DNA of 64,000 bases, from NCBI GenBank assembly GCA_900239685.1, contig OENT01000447.1:1-64000 (forward strand). Reading direction: 5' to 3'. The notes below the pieces were generated by a model, which did not search any database, was not told where the DNA came from, and worked only from the letters and a program-made list of their open reading frames with translations. Made by a program: the position numbers and the translations under genes. Origin of the DNA: Rotaria macrura (taxonomy: Eukaryota; Rotifera; Eurotatoria; Philodinida; Philodinidae). Positions 24,479 through 37,700 of this stretch are shown here, in pieces. Position 1 is the first letter of the stretch, and each line of letters begins with the position of its first letter.

Positions 24479-27400
24479 TTATTTTTCGTATGAAGATCGA
24501 TGTGGTCGAAGAGGAATAACATCGATACGTTTTTCATCGAGGTCTGCCGATTGATAATATACGCTTGCTTGAGTTGTTTCAATAAATAAGTTCACTAAAT
24601 CAAATGAAATGTATTTTCATGTTAAAGATAAAAACTAAATATCTTCGAATTTACAAGGTGTTTGCTCTGCTATTGTATACTGTTGGTTCAGATTTCGACG
24701 TGATAAATCTTCCGAATGATGATCAGAAAATATGTTAATAAAAGTTCGACCAATAGTTGTATCTTGAGAAAAGATTCGCAATAAGAAATCACAATTTTCA
24801 TCGACATCTGCCATGCTCGGAATAATTAAATATGCACCTGTAACTGTTTTTAATAGTAACGAAACTTCACGACGATTGACTGTGGTAGTTTTTTAATAGA
24901 TGATTAGTATACAACAGAGACGACAAAAAAAAACGATTGAAAGATAACAACTTACCATAGGGTCCTGTTGATGCTGGAACAACAAATATAAAGAGATTCT
25001 ACACCATGAAAAAAAAACAATGTTCATTTCTTTTCTCAACCTACCAATACGTTCCACTTCATCGGGTTTATAAATTTTTTTCTCAGATATTTTAACATTT
25101 GATTTTATTTTAAATAGACGAATTTGTATGTACTGCTCATTGGTTATCATATTCGAATTATTTGATACCGGTTTTTGCATTAAAGCAATTATCATCATAC
25201 ATAATCTGTTAGAACTAAATGTACGATTCAAGGTTAATTCGATGACGAATTGTGGATTGCGCCAATAGTAACACCCGTGACGGCAACCTGCATTAGCACA
25301 CGAACCACCACTATTTTCACCGGCACGCCATGATCCAAGTACATGCCACATACGCCAATGATGTTTACCATCTTGAATGTTTAATCCGAATTCTTGAAAG
25401 AAAAATGAATGAATTTCTATGTCTCTAGGTTACAAATGAAAAGGGATTCTGTGACACGATGTTGAATTAATAAAAATAAATTCCCATTGACATTCTAGGA
25501 AAAAAAAACTTCTCCGAAACAATACATGTTCAGTGTAACTAACTCTAAATATCAGTTTTTAAACAGAGCAAAATTGTTACTAATTTCGACTTCTATTTCA
25601 GTCAGAAATGCGTCGTCGAACTTTGGTTTTCAGAAAGTTTGAAAATCTTGTCAAGTACGAGTAAATACAAGAATCATGCAGCGCACTCATATTTGGCTGT
25701 TTACATTAAATTTGATAGACGAAACAAGATTTTTTTCCCCACACTTAAAGTACAACCTACAGTTTGATAATCTAAACAATTGTTTTTTGTTGTTATAACA
25801 AAAATACAAATGAGTAGAATGAATTCATGCGTTCAATTGAAATTTCTTTCTGCTAGCAAGCACATAACAACTCGTTTCGGTAGTCACTCATAAAGATCGA
25901 TTGTAAAAATTTACTATTCATGATCGATACGATGCATCTTGTTATTAACAAGAGAATAGCTTCGAACAATGTAGCTCCAAGTTTTATTTTGAGAAACACA
26001 GCAGAAATGTATTATCCTCAACGTGAGACTTCATCTATGAAGTATTGGTTCTCATATCATTGTAGTGTAATTCTTTTCTTGCTCACGTAATTGTCCTGTG
26101 TATCTTGAAAAAAAAATTGAAATACATATGAAAATATAGACATTTCGTTGAAGACTTTTTTATCATGTTTGAATTTTCAATGATTTTACCAGGAGAATAG
26201 ATTTACTATTGCATAATAAGAGTGTTTTTCTCTCTGAACAAGCAAAGCTTACTGCTTTTAGTTCATACAGAACATTCAAGACTAAGTTTTAAATAGATCT
26301 GCCTGATTTTATGGTATTGTAGACTGAAGAAGTTTTGAAGGAAAAACTATTCATAAGAACGACTGAATTAAACTTCAGCATTCGTTCAAATGTTTTCATC
26401 GAAAGTTTCATTATAACATGCTTTCAGCACAGTGCACGGATTTCTTTCAAGCTTCATTTGTGTTGATTAGATTGAAATAAAACCTATATTAAGGATAGGA
26501 GCATGATCGTTAAGAAAACCATAACGTAGAACGTTAAAACTAATCGTATGTTAATCGAATATCTTAACTAAGTTTACTAAAAACTGTACTCCTGTTTGAA
26601 AAATAACGTCATCTGAATACAAGACTGTGATTAGCAATATAATTTGAAGCCTATTCTAATTGAAGAATATTATCATATGAATTGAGAAATTCTAGAAACT
26701 TCAAAGCTGTATTAGGATAATTCTGTTACAATAACGAGCTCTGCTCATCTTCTATCGAGAGTGGGACAAGTCAGATACTGACTGAATCTGGATATGCTTC
26801 TTTGTTTTTCAGATTACTCACGGTAAAATAAATGTTATATACTTTGTACGTGGGCTATTTTATTCAAACAGTAAAAATTTTGAATTTGGTTTCACCCTAA
26901 TCATTTTTAGTGTTATTCGTACAAAACGATGGGAAACACGTATTCAATCGCTCGAATTCTCATCCGTGAAGTACATATTCAAAGTAATATATATATATGT
27001 ACATATAGCTAGTAAAAGTATAGAATAGAGATATGCTCTGTAATTCTTTCTAATCCTTTACATGTCATTTAAGTATCCGATACTATATTGTTTGCATTTT
27101 ATTACTAATCAATAGTTTTCGGACAAGTGTACTACTTAGTCAGTATCCGAATAGACATTGAATGATGCTACACTACGTATATGCTTGAATTTAACATCTA
27201 CTCATTACTAGTCAATATTCAATTATTTTTTGTACCATCGTATGTATCAGGACTAATGTGACAAACTTCCATAACATCGAATTCTTTATAAAAATCATTA
27301 AATGACATCCAAAATTCTCCATCGTGTTTTCGTTGTATACTTAATCGTCTTCGTGTTTTTTCATCAAGTAAATTCCAAATAGGATCAGCATCGGACCATT

Positions 27401-28383
27401 TCCCATTCCATTCAATATCATTTCCCCATGGATTTCGAAAACGTATTAGACCACGATCACTTAATTTCAATAGATTATTTTCATATGTCAACGGCAGTAT
27501 ATGATAGTTTGTTATTGAGTATGTATGACCAACAACAAGACCATTGGATAGAATAGTTTCAGTTTTTCGTTTATCAGCATTTATCGAACAAGCTATAAGT
27601 GAACCAAAATCAATACATGACTTGATAAAATCGAATAAATCATCTGGACGTAAATTTGTTGTCGATATGTTTGATTTAAATTCAAAACGTTGCTCAATAC
27701 CACCCGTAAAATCTGTTAAAGCATTTACTGGTAAGCCACCACCTAAATTAGTATAATTGCCATTCAATTTTGCATACGCTTTTTCCAGTAATGAAACCCA
27801 AAATTCATTGACTTCAAATAAATTCCTAGCACCCCATAGACGTTTTTGTTTCTTGATAAATGGTAAGCGATCATCGATAACAATATCATACCATTGTTGA
27901 TAACGCCAGAAACGAAAGTGAAATATACCAGCTAAAACTCTATCAAAAGATGTCTCATCTACTCACCATACCAATCTTTATGAAACGATTGATCAAATGG
28001 AATAACATGTTTAAGTACGGTACTGTTTTGTGTTAAAGCACTCATAGCTGCTATAAACCAACAGTTACCTGTAGGTATACGACATGATCGGTATTTATTC
28101 ATTTTTCTTTTTGTAACATCAATTTACCTAAATCACCTTGATTAGGATCCGTACGTTTTATACCATTAACGATTAATTGTGGATCGTCGACAATCTCATG
28201 TGGACGTTTCCAAATAATATCATTCCAATTGGGAATTAATTTTTGATAGTTATTAGATAGAGATTCTAGTCGTGCCGGAAAAATTGGATCTTCAAAAAGT
28301 TTCTGATCGTGACGACATTTCAATCGAATCGATTCAAAATCTTGACCTTCATACTGTCGTATTATATGTTGCCACTTTGTCAT
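24479..28383 (-). CDS. Calpain-type cysteine protease (CysPc + C2-like domain, no EF hands)
   Basis: Seven exons join in frame: 28383-28128, 28068-27967, 27931-27236, 25392-25045, 24973-24956, 24879-24655 and 24594-24479, for 586 residues, ATG to TAA. The N-terminus has the calpain signature F-DP-FPA, W-RPHEI and QGDLG. Exon 2 opens with NCWFIAA, giving catalytic Cys88. His255 (VGHTYSITNY) and Asn286 (RFRNPWG) complete the triad; EFW-SLLEKAYAKL-G and DFTGG are also conserved. Exon 4 starts the C2-like domain III (VLGSWRAGENSGG ... NPQF), which continues to REVSLLLKTVTGAYLIIPS and FLLRIFSQ. There is no penta-EF-hand domain, so this is an atypical calpain ending after domain III plus a short basic tail. 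It should be a calcium-responsive intracellular protease. Introns are 59, 35, 1843, 71, 76 and 60 bp; exon 5 is only 18 bp. The model is by hand; all phases agree (phase 1 at every join). Confidence 0.9.
25393..27235 (-). other. Large calpain intron 3 (1.84 kb)
   Basis: This stretch lies between a G|GTACAA donor and a TTTCAAG|AA acceptor of the calpain. The protein alignment is continuous across the join (PDTYDG-like end to EFGLNIQDG), so no coding exon seems to be missing. It is more than twenty times longer than the other introns of this gene. No nested gene or recognisable mobile element was seen in it. Confidence 0.6.
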
Positions 28384-29309
28384 AGTTAATCAAATTGTAC
28401 GAAAACGATTAGACATGAATAGAATCATCGCTTCTTTTTAAATCTATATTTCGAAATTAAAAACAAAATCATAAAACACAATAATATTATAATTGGAACG
28501 CGCTTGTTTTTCTTTTGTATTATGTTTTGATTTTCTATTTACACTTTCATTGAAAATAAAAATGAATACAAATGGAAAACAACAACTTACATTTGTTTGT
28601 TGCTGGCAGAAAAGCTGAGATTATGAATAGTATATACACCTTTCAAAAACTAAACGACCAAAATCAGTGGAAAATGAATCAGATACAATTAGTTATCGGT
28701 AGTATTACTTAGTTAGTTGGATGATGTCTACATGAATGACGACTACTAAAGAAAAGAAACTAAAACATATCATTCCAAAGAAAGAAAATCGACTTTTGTG
28801 ATAAAGAAAATCTATAACGGAAAATTCAAGTATAATACAATTGAACCGGTACTAGGGCATTTCATCGCAGGACAATTCGTTACAATTATAGAATACAACA
28901 GTTGCTTGAATATTTTATAAGTAATCAAGTGACTTAATTAATTAACTCTGAAACGTGTATTGAATTCATTATAAAAAGATCATTGAAAATACTGAGAATG
29001 ATAAAACATTGATCTTAGATCTCAGCGTGTGTTACTATAAAGAATCCTAATAAAAATGAATCGGATCCTTTTCTTGCTGCATGATTAAAATTATCACAAC
29101 GTAAAAATCTTCGGTCACAAAGCAGTCCAAAAAATATTTGTGAGATTGTATCAATCATCTATTGAATGCCGTTGGTTAGCTTTAAATACATAAATAACGC
29201 ATCATACTTCTTAAAAAGTCAGAATATGCAAGTCAAATGGGAAGATTTACATTAAAAGAATCATTAAAAGTTTTTTTTTTTCTGATGACTTCAAAGTTAC
29301 TCTTCTTCA

Positions 29310-29507
29310 CTAATTGCTATATTTTCCTAATCCTTTAAAACACACGTTTCCATTGTAGGGTTTAGGTTGTACAAAGAACTTCCAAGAAAGACGCAGCGTC
29401 ATTGCAACTTGTTTAGGTAAACTTTCACCGTTTGTCAAGTTCGAATTAACTAGCTTTTCGTCTGAACAAGACAATAAACGTGCTTCGCAAGATCGAAAAT
29501 CGATCAT
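29310..29507 (-). CDS. Hypothetical short frame, possible exon remnant
   Basis: An ATG-started frame of 65 codons with higher G+C and more even codon use than its surroundings. It contains a FVQPKPYNGNVCFKGLGKY stretch near its end. I do not recognise it. It could be an exon of an undetected gene, a gene remnant or chance; no flanking exon with matching phase was found. Confidence 0.2.
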   Translation of the reverse strand: MIDFRSCEARLLSCSDEKLVNSNLTNGESLPKQVAMTLRLSWKFFVQPKPYNGNVCFKGLGKYSN

Positions 29508-32500
29508 TAGTCAGTATCAATGTTCCTAATGGTTGTGTTCTAATCATTTCATTACACATTTCAAACTTAATTAACTAAGCCCCTTGATTTTTACAAAATA
29601 TATATAAACCATGATTGGATTATATTATTGCAACGAATGGTCGGCGCCACGAATTGTCCAGTCACCAATTGAAGCATATAGTCACTCCGTACTCTTTCTT
29701 GTGTGGAGACAAAGCCGATCGAGTCGAAATCGAATAAACGTTTCCACCTAGTAGACTTTAATCCTACAGAAATGAGTGTAGTCTACGCTAGTCATCGAAT
29801 GCAATAAAGAGTTGTACGAATACCAGTACTCGGTATCGACTAGGATTCTAAGATGAAAATCTTAGAATCCAAAGGTCGATATTATTTTAAGAGAATTAAT
29901 GAAAGCTTCACAGCAAGTTATTCGAGTGAAAAAGAAATCGATCCCATACAAAAGTATTGTTCTCGGAAAGTTTTTCGTATTTAAACAAAAAAACAAGAAA
30001 ATGATGATCCGATTATTCGTTTGCGAAGAACGACTATGGAATTTTTTTTGGGAACATTCAAGTCCTGAGTGTGCCCCGACGATGCTCTATCTACGCGCAA
30101 GTACAACTCTTGTTGATAGATAATAATTAAATGGGTTTGCGTAATATCTCATAAGTATCTATGTACTAATGCCTTTGGGAATGACTGTACATACACACAT
30201 ACAAATATGATGAAGAAAAGTGCCCAATCATAGCTAGAATGAAAAAAAGAATATGTAATTCACAACAGCAAATTTATTATTAGAAACATCCAAAAATAGG
30301 TATTTTTTTTTCAGTTATGTTATTTTATTTTTATCAAGTTCATAATTCATACAGATAACAAATATTGTTTCTATTGATATTTTAAGAAACATTTGATTAT
30401 CTACGTTTGGTATAGTATAAAATTAACTTTTATATAATCATTAGATCTAATTGCGTGTGCAATATGCGATCGATTTATAATGTTTATTCTCAAATCATTG
30501 TCAGAGACGATGAGATCAGTGCTGACAACATTAATTATCTACATGTAAATTTAACATGATTCCGTGATATAACTTGAGAAAGTCGAAGTTTTTTGTGTCT
30601 TTAATTTCACGAAACTATTATGCTTTGATTCCTAGTGAAACAATTAACAACAAATCGTGATTGACTAATCAACCGGAGTCAAGCATGAAGAAGAATGTAA
30701 GAATTAGTATCTTTTGTTTTCGAGAAAATGCACTGCCTAGTTGAGATTACGATGTCATTTTCAACAATACATTTATAGACATTTAGATTGTTTGAACTTA
30801 TGAGTTTCTTTTAACATAGCTATTCTATTTATGCTTCACATCTCATTGCTAGACGATTAAAGAGATTTGATAAATTTTCGTAAATGAAATCCTCGATAAG
30901 AATGAGTCCCTTGTCTAACATGTTATTTGGTATGAATAATGTTGATGTTTATGATTCTACTATAACATATTTATCATATCTGTTCTGGTGTTGTTGACAA
31001 GGTAACAAAACTTATGATCTTGCTATTTTCAATTGCTCAGCATGACCTACATGTACAGTTATTTTGTCGATTTTCTTTACATACTATAGGTTCATAATTA
31101 TATAATTGAATTATCGGCAAAGGTTTCCAAATGATTTTATATAAAATTTGAGCACACTGTTATGTTCTAAACAACATAGTATAAACCACTCTAGTATTTC
31201 AGCTATAATCAAGTAGTCAATAACAAGACTAATATAAGATATAGGCAATGGTCAACTATTGGAAATAAAAAAATTAATAAGAATTGTTACTTTGTTGTCA
31301 ACAACTTGAGAACAAGTATGATACAGATATTATACGACAGTCATAAACATCGACAAAATTAATAATTAACAAAAATTTTGACAACGATCACAAGTATATG
31401 ATCGAAATATCAAAACTACAATTCATTTCTTTAAGTACGATACAACCATTTTCCTATTAACTATTGTAACACTCTCTTGTGACTGTAATAGAAAACGATC
31501 GTACAGAGAATGAAACTTTTCTTTATCAATACTATTGAATATTGTATTAAAATTTAACAAACATTATGAATCATTGTTGGTTTTGATGTGTTTTGTGTTT
31601 CATCTTACATTTTTAAATAAGAATGTAACATATTTCAATAAAAACATCTTGAAAGTTAAAACTGGAACTATCAATTTAGAATCTTATTAGATTTCTCGAA
31701 ATTATGTATTAAATCTTTGATTTTAGTACTCAATTATGAAATGGCGTATTAAATATCGAATAAAATTGGCAAAAAATACAAAATATACTGTATTTTTTTC
31801 AGACTAAGTGATTACTAATTTTCCAGTAAATTTCGAATTTTCAATAACTATTATCTTTGAAACTCAAAAATGATGTCGTCTTATGATTACGAATGACTGA
31901 CTATGGTGTAAGATCTAAATCTACAACAGATAGGATCTAAATTTTTCAGACCAAATGAGTTTTTGCTAATGAAAGATACAATCGTTAGTACAATAAAAAC
32001 CTTCTCATATCTCCGAAATAGTCTTTTGATACGGATAGTCGTACATTTCTGTATGACTATAATAAATAGGATCCTAGTAGGAATCGTGAAGATTATAGAT
32101 CCGATGAGCGCTCTGACAGTTAGATCACTGTAAAAGGAGACAATGACCAATAGAAGCATAATCCGAAAACATTACACAAAAACTATGTGAAAAGAGTGCT
32201 TACTTAAAAAGTAAAGCCATATTATCAGTATCGTATTAATGTCGTTCAACATCTTTCAGTTTTGGATTCATCGAAGAAATTTTTTTTTTGCTGACAATTT
32301 ACTTCAAATTTCTTCTAAATAAGTGATCGATCAAAGTTAGTGAAGCAATTCTTCAGTTCTAATAAGACATCCCATGAGACCTACCTTTACGATAGACTAT
32401 CATTAGCCATCATATTGAAACTGCTTACATCAGTTTCACCACAATCGTGATGTTGAGAATACATAAATTTCTCACTGGTACAATAAAAACTTTGAAATAA

Positions 32501-34709
32501 GAATCTTGCCAATTGTAAAAAACATATAATCAAACATTTTTTAGCAATGGAAACGAGCGTAACTAAATGATGACATTTCTAATTACATCATAAAAGAATT
32601 ATGAATTCTCATGTTAGAAAAACAGTCATTTACAGATTGTTTCCTATCATAGTAGTAGACAAATCGTCAGGTTCTTATGTATCAAAATTTATACATGTTG
32701 ACGATCTGACATTTGGTATACACATGATGCAATCAGAATTCAATTCAGAAACACAAATTTATTCTGATGATTTTTAAAAGCAATGAGCATTGGCAACCAT
32801 TTCAGTCCTCATAGAAGTTTCTTTACCTTTTATCAAGCATACAATATTGGAGTTCAATCGATGTCGTTCTCTTGTTTTAAATCGAAGATTGTTATTTTGA
32901 AATGATTATTCGAATACAAAGCTTACACTTAATGAAGATTGAGTCAGCCTATAAACTTCTACTGTTTCAATCTTATGAATTAAAAAGAATCGATAATTCG
33001 ATTCATAATTATTGTCTTTTTTACTAAGTAATACGGGATCAAATATCTTTTTTCACTTCTGCATTCTTAGTGAAATACTATAAATAGAGCCTATTCAATC
33101 AAACTAATATAAAAAAATTGACTTAATAATGCTTGCGTCATAATGATTTCGTGTAACATGCATGAAAATTAAAATGCAATGAATATGTAACCTTTGAAAA
33201 TTGTCAATAGTAAAATATAACAAACTCTACAATTGGTACTATGAATAAGTTTAAATTCTAATGTTTTAGAAAAATTTCTTTCAAAAAAAAGTGTGATAAT
33301 ATCTTAGCTCTCATACTGCAATGCTGAACAATATTAGTTCATTTTTCTCTGTATCTGTGTTGATTTTCATCATAGATCTTAATATATTTTTATCTTGTTA
33401 AGTAGTAGAGACAAGTATCTGATAGTATTTACATTCCATAGGTGAGAATTACACATCATGAGGTATAGGCATTGTTAAATGGGTTCAGATTTCATGTAGT
33501 CTTTTTCAATATATTGGCACGAACATTTACCTTTGACATTCAGTGCCTGGATCGTTCGATAACGACATATTACCGTAATACATTCGTGTGTGCAAACATG
33601 TAGAATTGAATTTTATCTTTTCGAAAAGAATAGTTCAACAGAAATCGAAATCTTGGAATAAGTTTTGAGTTGTCGTTTTTTTTTCTCGTCGTCTCAATCT
33701 ACTTGTCGTGTATGTTTTGAATAATTTGAAACATCGTTGACATATCAATGAACAAGAGAAATTTTTCTTCTTGCAAATAACGAACACAATTTCATATTGT
33801 ATTTTTTAATGGACTCTTTGATTCTATCAATAAAAACTTTCTATTGTAGTTAACATTTGTAAGTATGCGAATACAGCTGGTGTTTCTTTTTTATTTTATT
33901 TCTGTTCGTCTATTGTTGAAAATGAAGCAATTTTTTTTGAATACAATCAAAACAAAACGCCTCCATAGTCGTTAAAAATCATTTTAGAATTCATAATGTT
34001 AATCTGTCTGTAAATAATGTTCAAATGTGTTGAGCTTCAATGATCATAATATACAAACTCATCAACAAATCATTATAAAACTAATAGTGTTCGCTTGCAT
34101 TGTATTTAAATGACGAAATGATGGTGAAATTTCTCATTCTTTTCTTTTTTCCCCTTCGTTCTGTTTCTCGTTGCTGTTCTCTTCTGGACACAATAGAAGA
34201 AGAAAAACAGAAATTGAATCATACAAAGGACAAGAAAGCAAGTTCATTGAAGAGTAGCAAATCATATAGAATAAAATCAAAAGACATACTGTTCCACGCA
34301 TCATTTCTCGTTGAGTTAACATCTGCTCTCGTGTTTTCTAAATTTGCTATGTATTCTAAGTGCGTACTACCTGCATTCAACACGGAAATATCCAGTTTAA
34401 CTTGCATTTATTCTTATATTCTTGTTCTTTTTCTATCGACGCTTATCAATGAAAAGAAACAGAGACGAAATCTGTCACTGGCTATCAACATTCTTTCTTT
34501 TCTTCTTTTACATACGACAACTAACGGTAGTAATCGGCTATTCGATTGCATGCATATAAACTCTTCCACTTTCTTTCGATATCATAAAAAGTTGCATGTT
34601 TGTTCTCTAGAGTATCCGTCGATTCCGTAAGTAAGACTAAGTAAGTAATGATGAATAAATCGGTTTACACATTTGAACATGGGAAGTATTATTTAGCGGG
34701 TAAAGAGGA

Positions 34710-34714
<5 letters not shown>

Positions 34715-34740
<26 letters not shown>
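34715..34740. repeat. (GA)n microsatellite
   Basis: A pure run of about 13 GA units. It sits in non-coding DNA and has no evident function. Confidence 0.9.
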
Positions 34741-37700
34741 AAGAACAGAAACGATGGATGATGATTAATGAACAGAGCAAGTAGTCATTGTAAATAATTA
34801 GAATGAAAGAAAAATAAAAGAAGGAAAAAAAAAGAAAAATGATTCCTTTTTTTATTGTCGCATTTGACACAAGAAAGTATTGTTGCGACAAGTCAGTCTT
34901 CCTAAAGAGAGAAATTTTCCTTTTTTGCATTTCGTCTATTATAATGACTGACCTGATTGATCCTATGTTTGTACTGATGACGAAAAACCAGTTCATGGTA
35001 TCATTTATGGATGCACTTTTCATGTGAAAAGAAATTCAAAACATTAAAGGTACTGTTGTTGTTGGCAAACATTTCATTTTTATTTTCAGAAGGTGAAAAG
35101 AAAATAATTTAACTTTGAAAAGTATTTCTGTTAAAAACATATTTAAAAATTGAATGTTGACAAAATTATTAAGTCAAAAGGCTTGTTTGTCATGATACAG
35201 CATTGATTATTACGACATACAGATTCACGAATTCCTTCTATCGATACGAATATGTCCTGTTTTTCTGTCAATCGGTATCATTCAATATCGTATTTCATTC
35301 GATTCATCACTCGGAATCGTATGCAGTGCTCTTTTTATTTCGAATGGTGAATTATATTTGCTTGTGAGTCGCGTGTATACGAGACAATAGAAATCAATGA
35401 ACTACTTCCATTGATATGAACTGTTTTTTTTCTCGGAGACTAAAGTTGAGACATTATATCGATCTTTGCTTTAGAATGCGAAATTTAGATATTCGTGTTA
35501 GTGTACTTCAGGCTATTGAGAAATTCATTACGGTGTGCCGTTTTCAATAGTTGGTATTCGATTCAGTTGTTTTTTTTTATTCCATACAAATTTCAAAACA
35601 TGAATCAAGAATAAAATTCTAAATATGTTCAACATGATATTTTTTTAAAATCTATTCCTAGATTGTTGATGATTTGAAAAAGTAGGGCAAGCTTAAATGT
35701 TAATACAAAGCACTCGTATTTTTATGATGTGACAACTAGTGATCAGTTGAAGAATAGTAGATATCAACAGTAATCTTGTCTCACGTGCAATGGTACAATT
35801 CTTATCCTTTCGCTTCTACGCCGTAATTTAATTCATTCAGAAAAATTTGAAAACTTGATAAAAAAATCGAAGATGATATTTGAAAGGGAAACACAGACAG
35901 ACGATTCTACCTCCCCAAATCAGTAGAACTCTTGTCTCTACATGTATAGTATTGGTACATACTTAAAACTGATTAATAACAAAGATTCATACTTATTGAT
36001 CGTCTCCAGTAAGTAAGTACTCGTTCCGGAAATAATACTTCTACTGTCTGAACAAACTTTGTGTCATGATAGAAATATCGACAAATTGATGAACAGTTTC
36101 GCCTTTTTTTTCAATAACAAAAAATAAGAATTACCATGCTACTTCAACAACAAATTGAGTGTTAGTTATCAGAGAAAAATCACTGCCCTATACATTAACG
36201 ATTAATGAATTGAATGAAAACAATATATTTTAATCTTTTTATTTGAAAAAATGATTTCGCAATACCCTGAGTCAATTGAATTTGCTCATATGAATTGAAA
36301 AACCATCAATTTTAATCATTTTCATCATAAAAACGTATAGTGGCGATGCGTTAAAATGCCATCTATGCATCTGGTCTGGTAAGCGTGTCAAAAAACGTTT
36401 TCTTGATACTTTTGATGTAGGTACCCCCATGAAAAAATGAAAAAAGTTATTTTTATTTCTCATACACGCTTCGTAAGGGTAGAATGACAATTAGAGTAAA
36501 CATTGTTTTATACTATTAACAATAGAAATTAGTATCAGAGCATGCAAAATCCGTATGTGGCAAGAGGAGAATTTTATTAAACGATCTGATCTACACGAAA
36601 AGAATAACACTCGTCGAATTTTAAACCTTAGTGTTGTTTTCATTAACCAAATTGGCTTACAGATCGGTTGATTGTCTATACGCATTTCGTTTTGAATGAT
36701 AAGTAACGAACTTCGTATAGACATATCATTGATTAAAAGCAGTTCATCATTAATTTCCTTATGAATCATTTTATATTACAGGTATTGGTTTTATCAATGA
36801 TGAAAATGACAGTTTTGAAACCATGACTGATGCACACAATCATGTCTATTGAGAATGTGAAATCAAATTTAAACGATACATTTACGCATTGATGTTGCCA
36901 TATGTTTTCTGATTTTTTTATTTTTACCAAAAGAAATCATGGTTTACATTTACGACAGTTCAATTAGTAAATCGAACGAGAATGAAATGTGTAGATTAAT
37001 ATTCAGTTGAAGAGTCATCTTTCTATTTTTATGAGTACACAGTGAGCATTGACATAAACCGTACGCAGAATAATTTCATTACATAGTTTCTGTAAGATAA
37101 TACAGAAGTAAAAAATGGCACACTGACGATCAGCTATTCTATATTTAAATACTTTCAACTCTTCTACTTGAAATCAAATGAAATAACTGGAGATATTAGT
37201 TCGTGTCTCGCTCTCTCTATAGCTGAAATGTTTTTTCCAATTGAGAGTGTGAATCGTTTATAGAATGATTCATTCATCTTGAATCACACATGAATAGACT
37301 TTACAGGTAGCGGCATATGTTTTATACTCATGCTTTTACTTAATTCGTAGATACAAACAAATCAGCCTAATGATTCGTAATCAATTCATTATATAGAAAT
37401 CATTAAGAAGTATGATTAATCTATTTAAAAAATTTGAGAAATCGACAACTGCAGATTTTGATCTGAAAATTTAGCATTCTTCTTACTCGTATTCACGAAA
37501 CGCTAGATTTCTTACTTTCTATTGCCAATAGGAATGTTTAGGATTGAAATTAAACATTTCATTATGGAATTCTAAATGAAATCGAATGACATGTTAAATA
37601 TTGCAACTTTCTATGCTTCACTCTTAACTTACTATCTACAAAATATTGTTTTAAAATATTTTCTCATTGGCTGCTACTTATATACGTATGATAGCTTTTC

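Noticed and set aside
24635..24654. TAG at 24637-24635 as the calpain stop codon
   Set aside because: A GTAAAT donor just before it and a TTTAG acceptor 60 bp later join in the same phase to 38 more codons of clearly coding sequence, so the stop is probably intronic.
34100..34630. 176-codon frame with a hydrophobic start as a secreted protein
   Set aside because: It opens at TTG unless the inner ATG is used, overlaps several open frames on the other strand, and resembles no family; low-complexity A+T-rich DNA can give such frames by chance.
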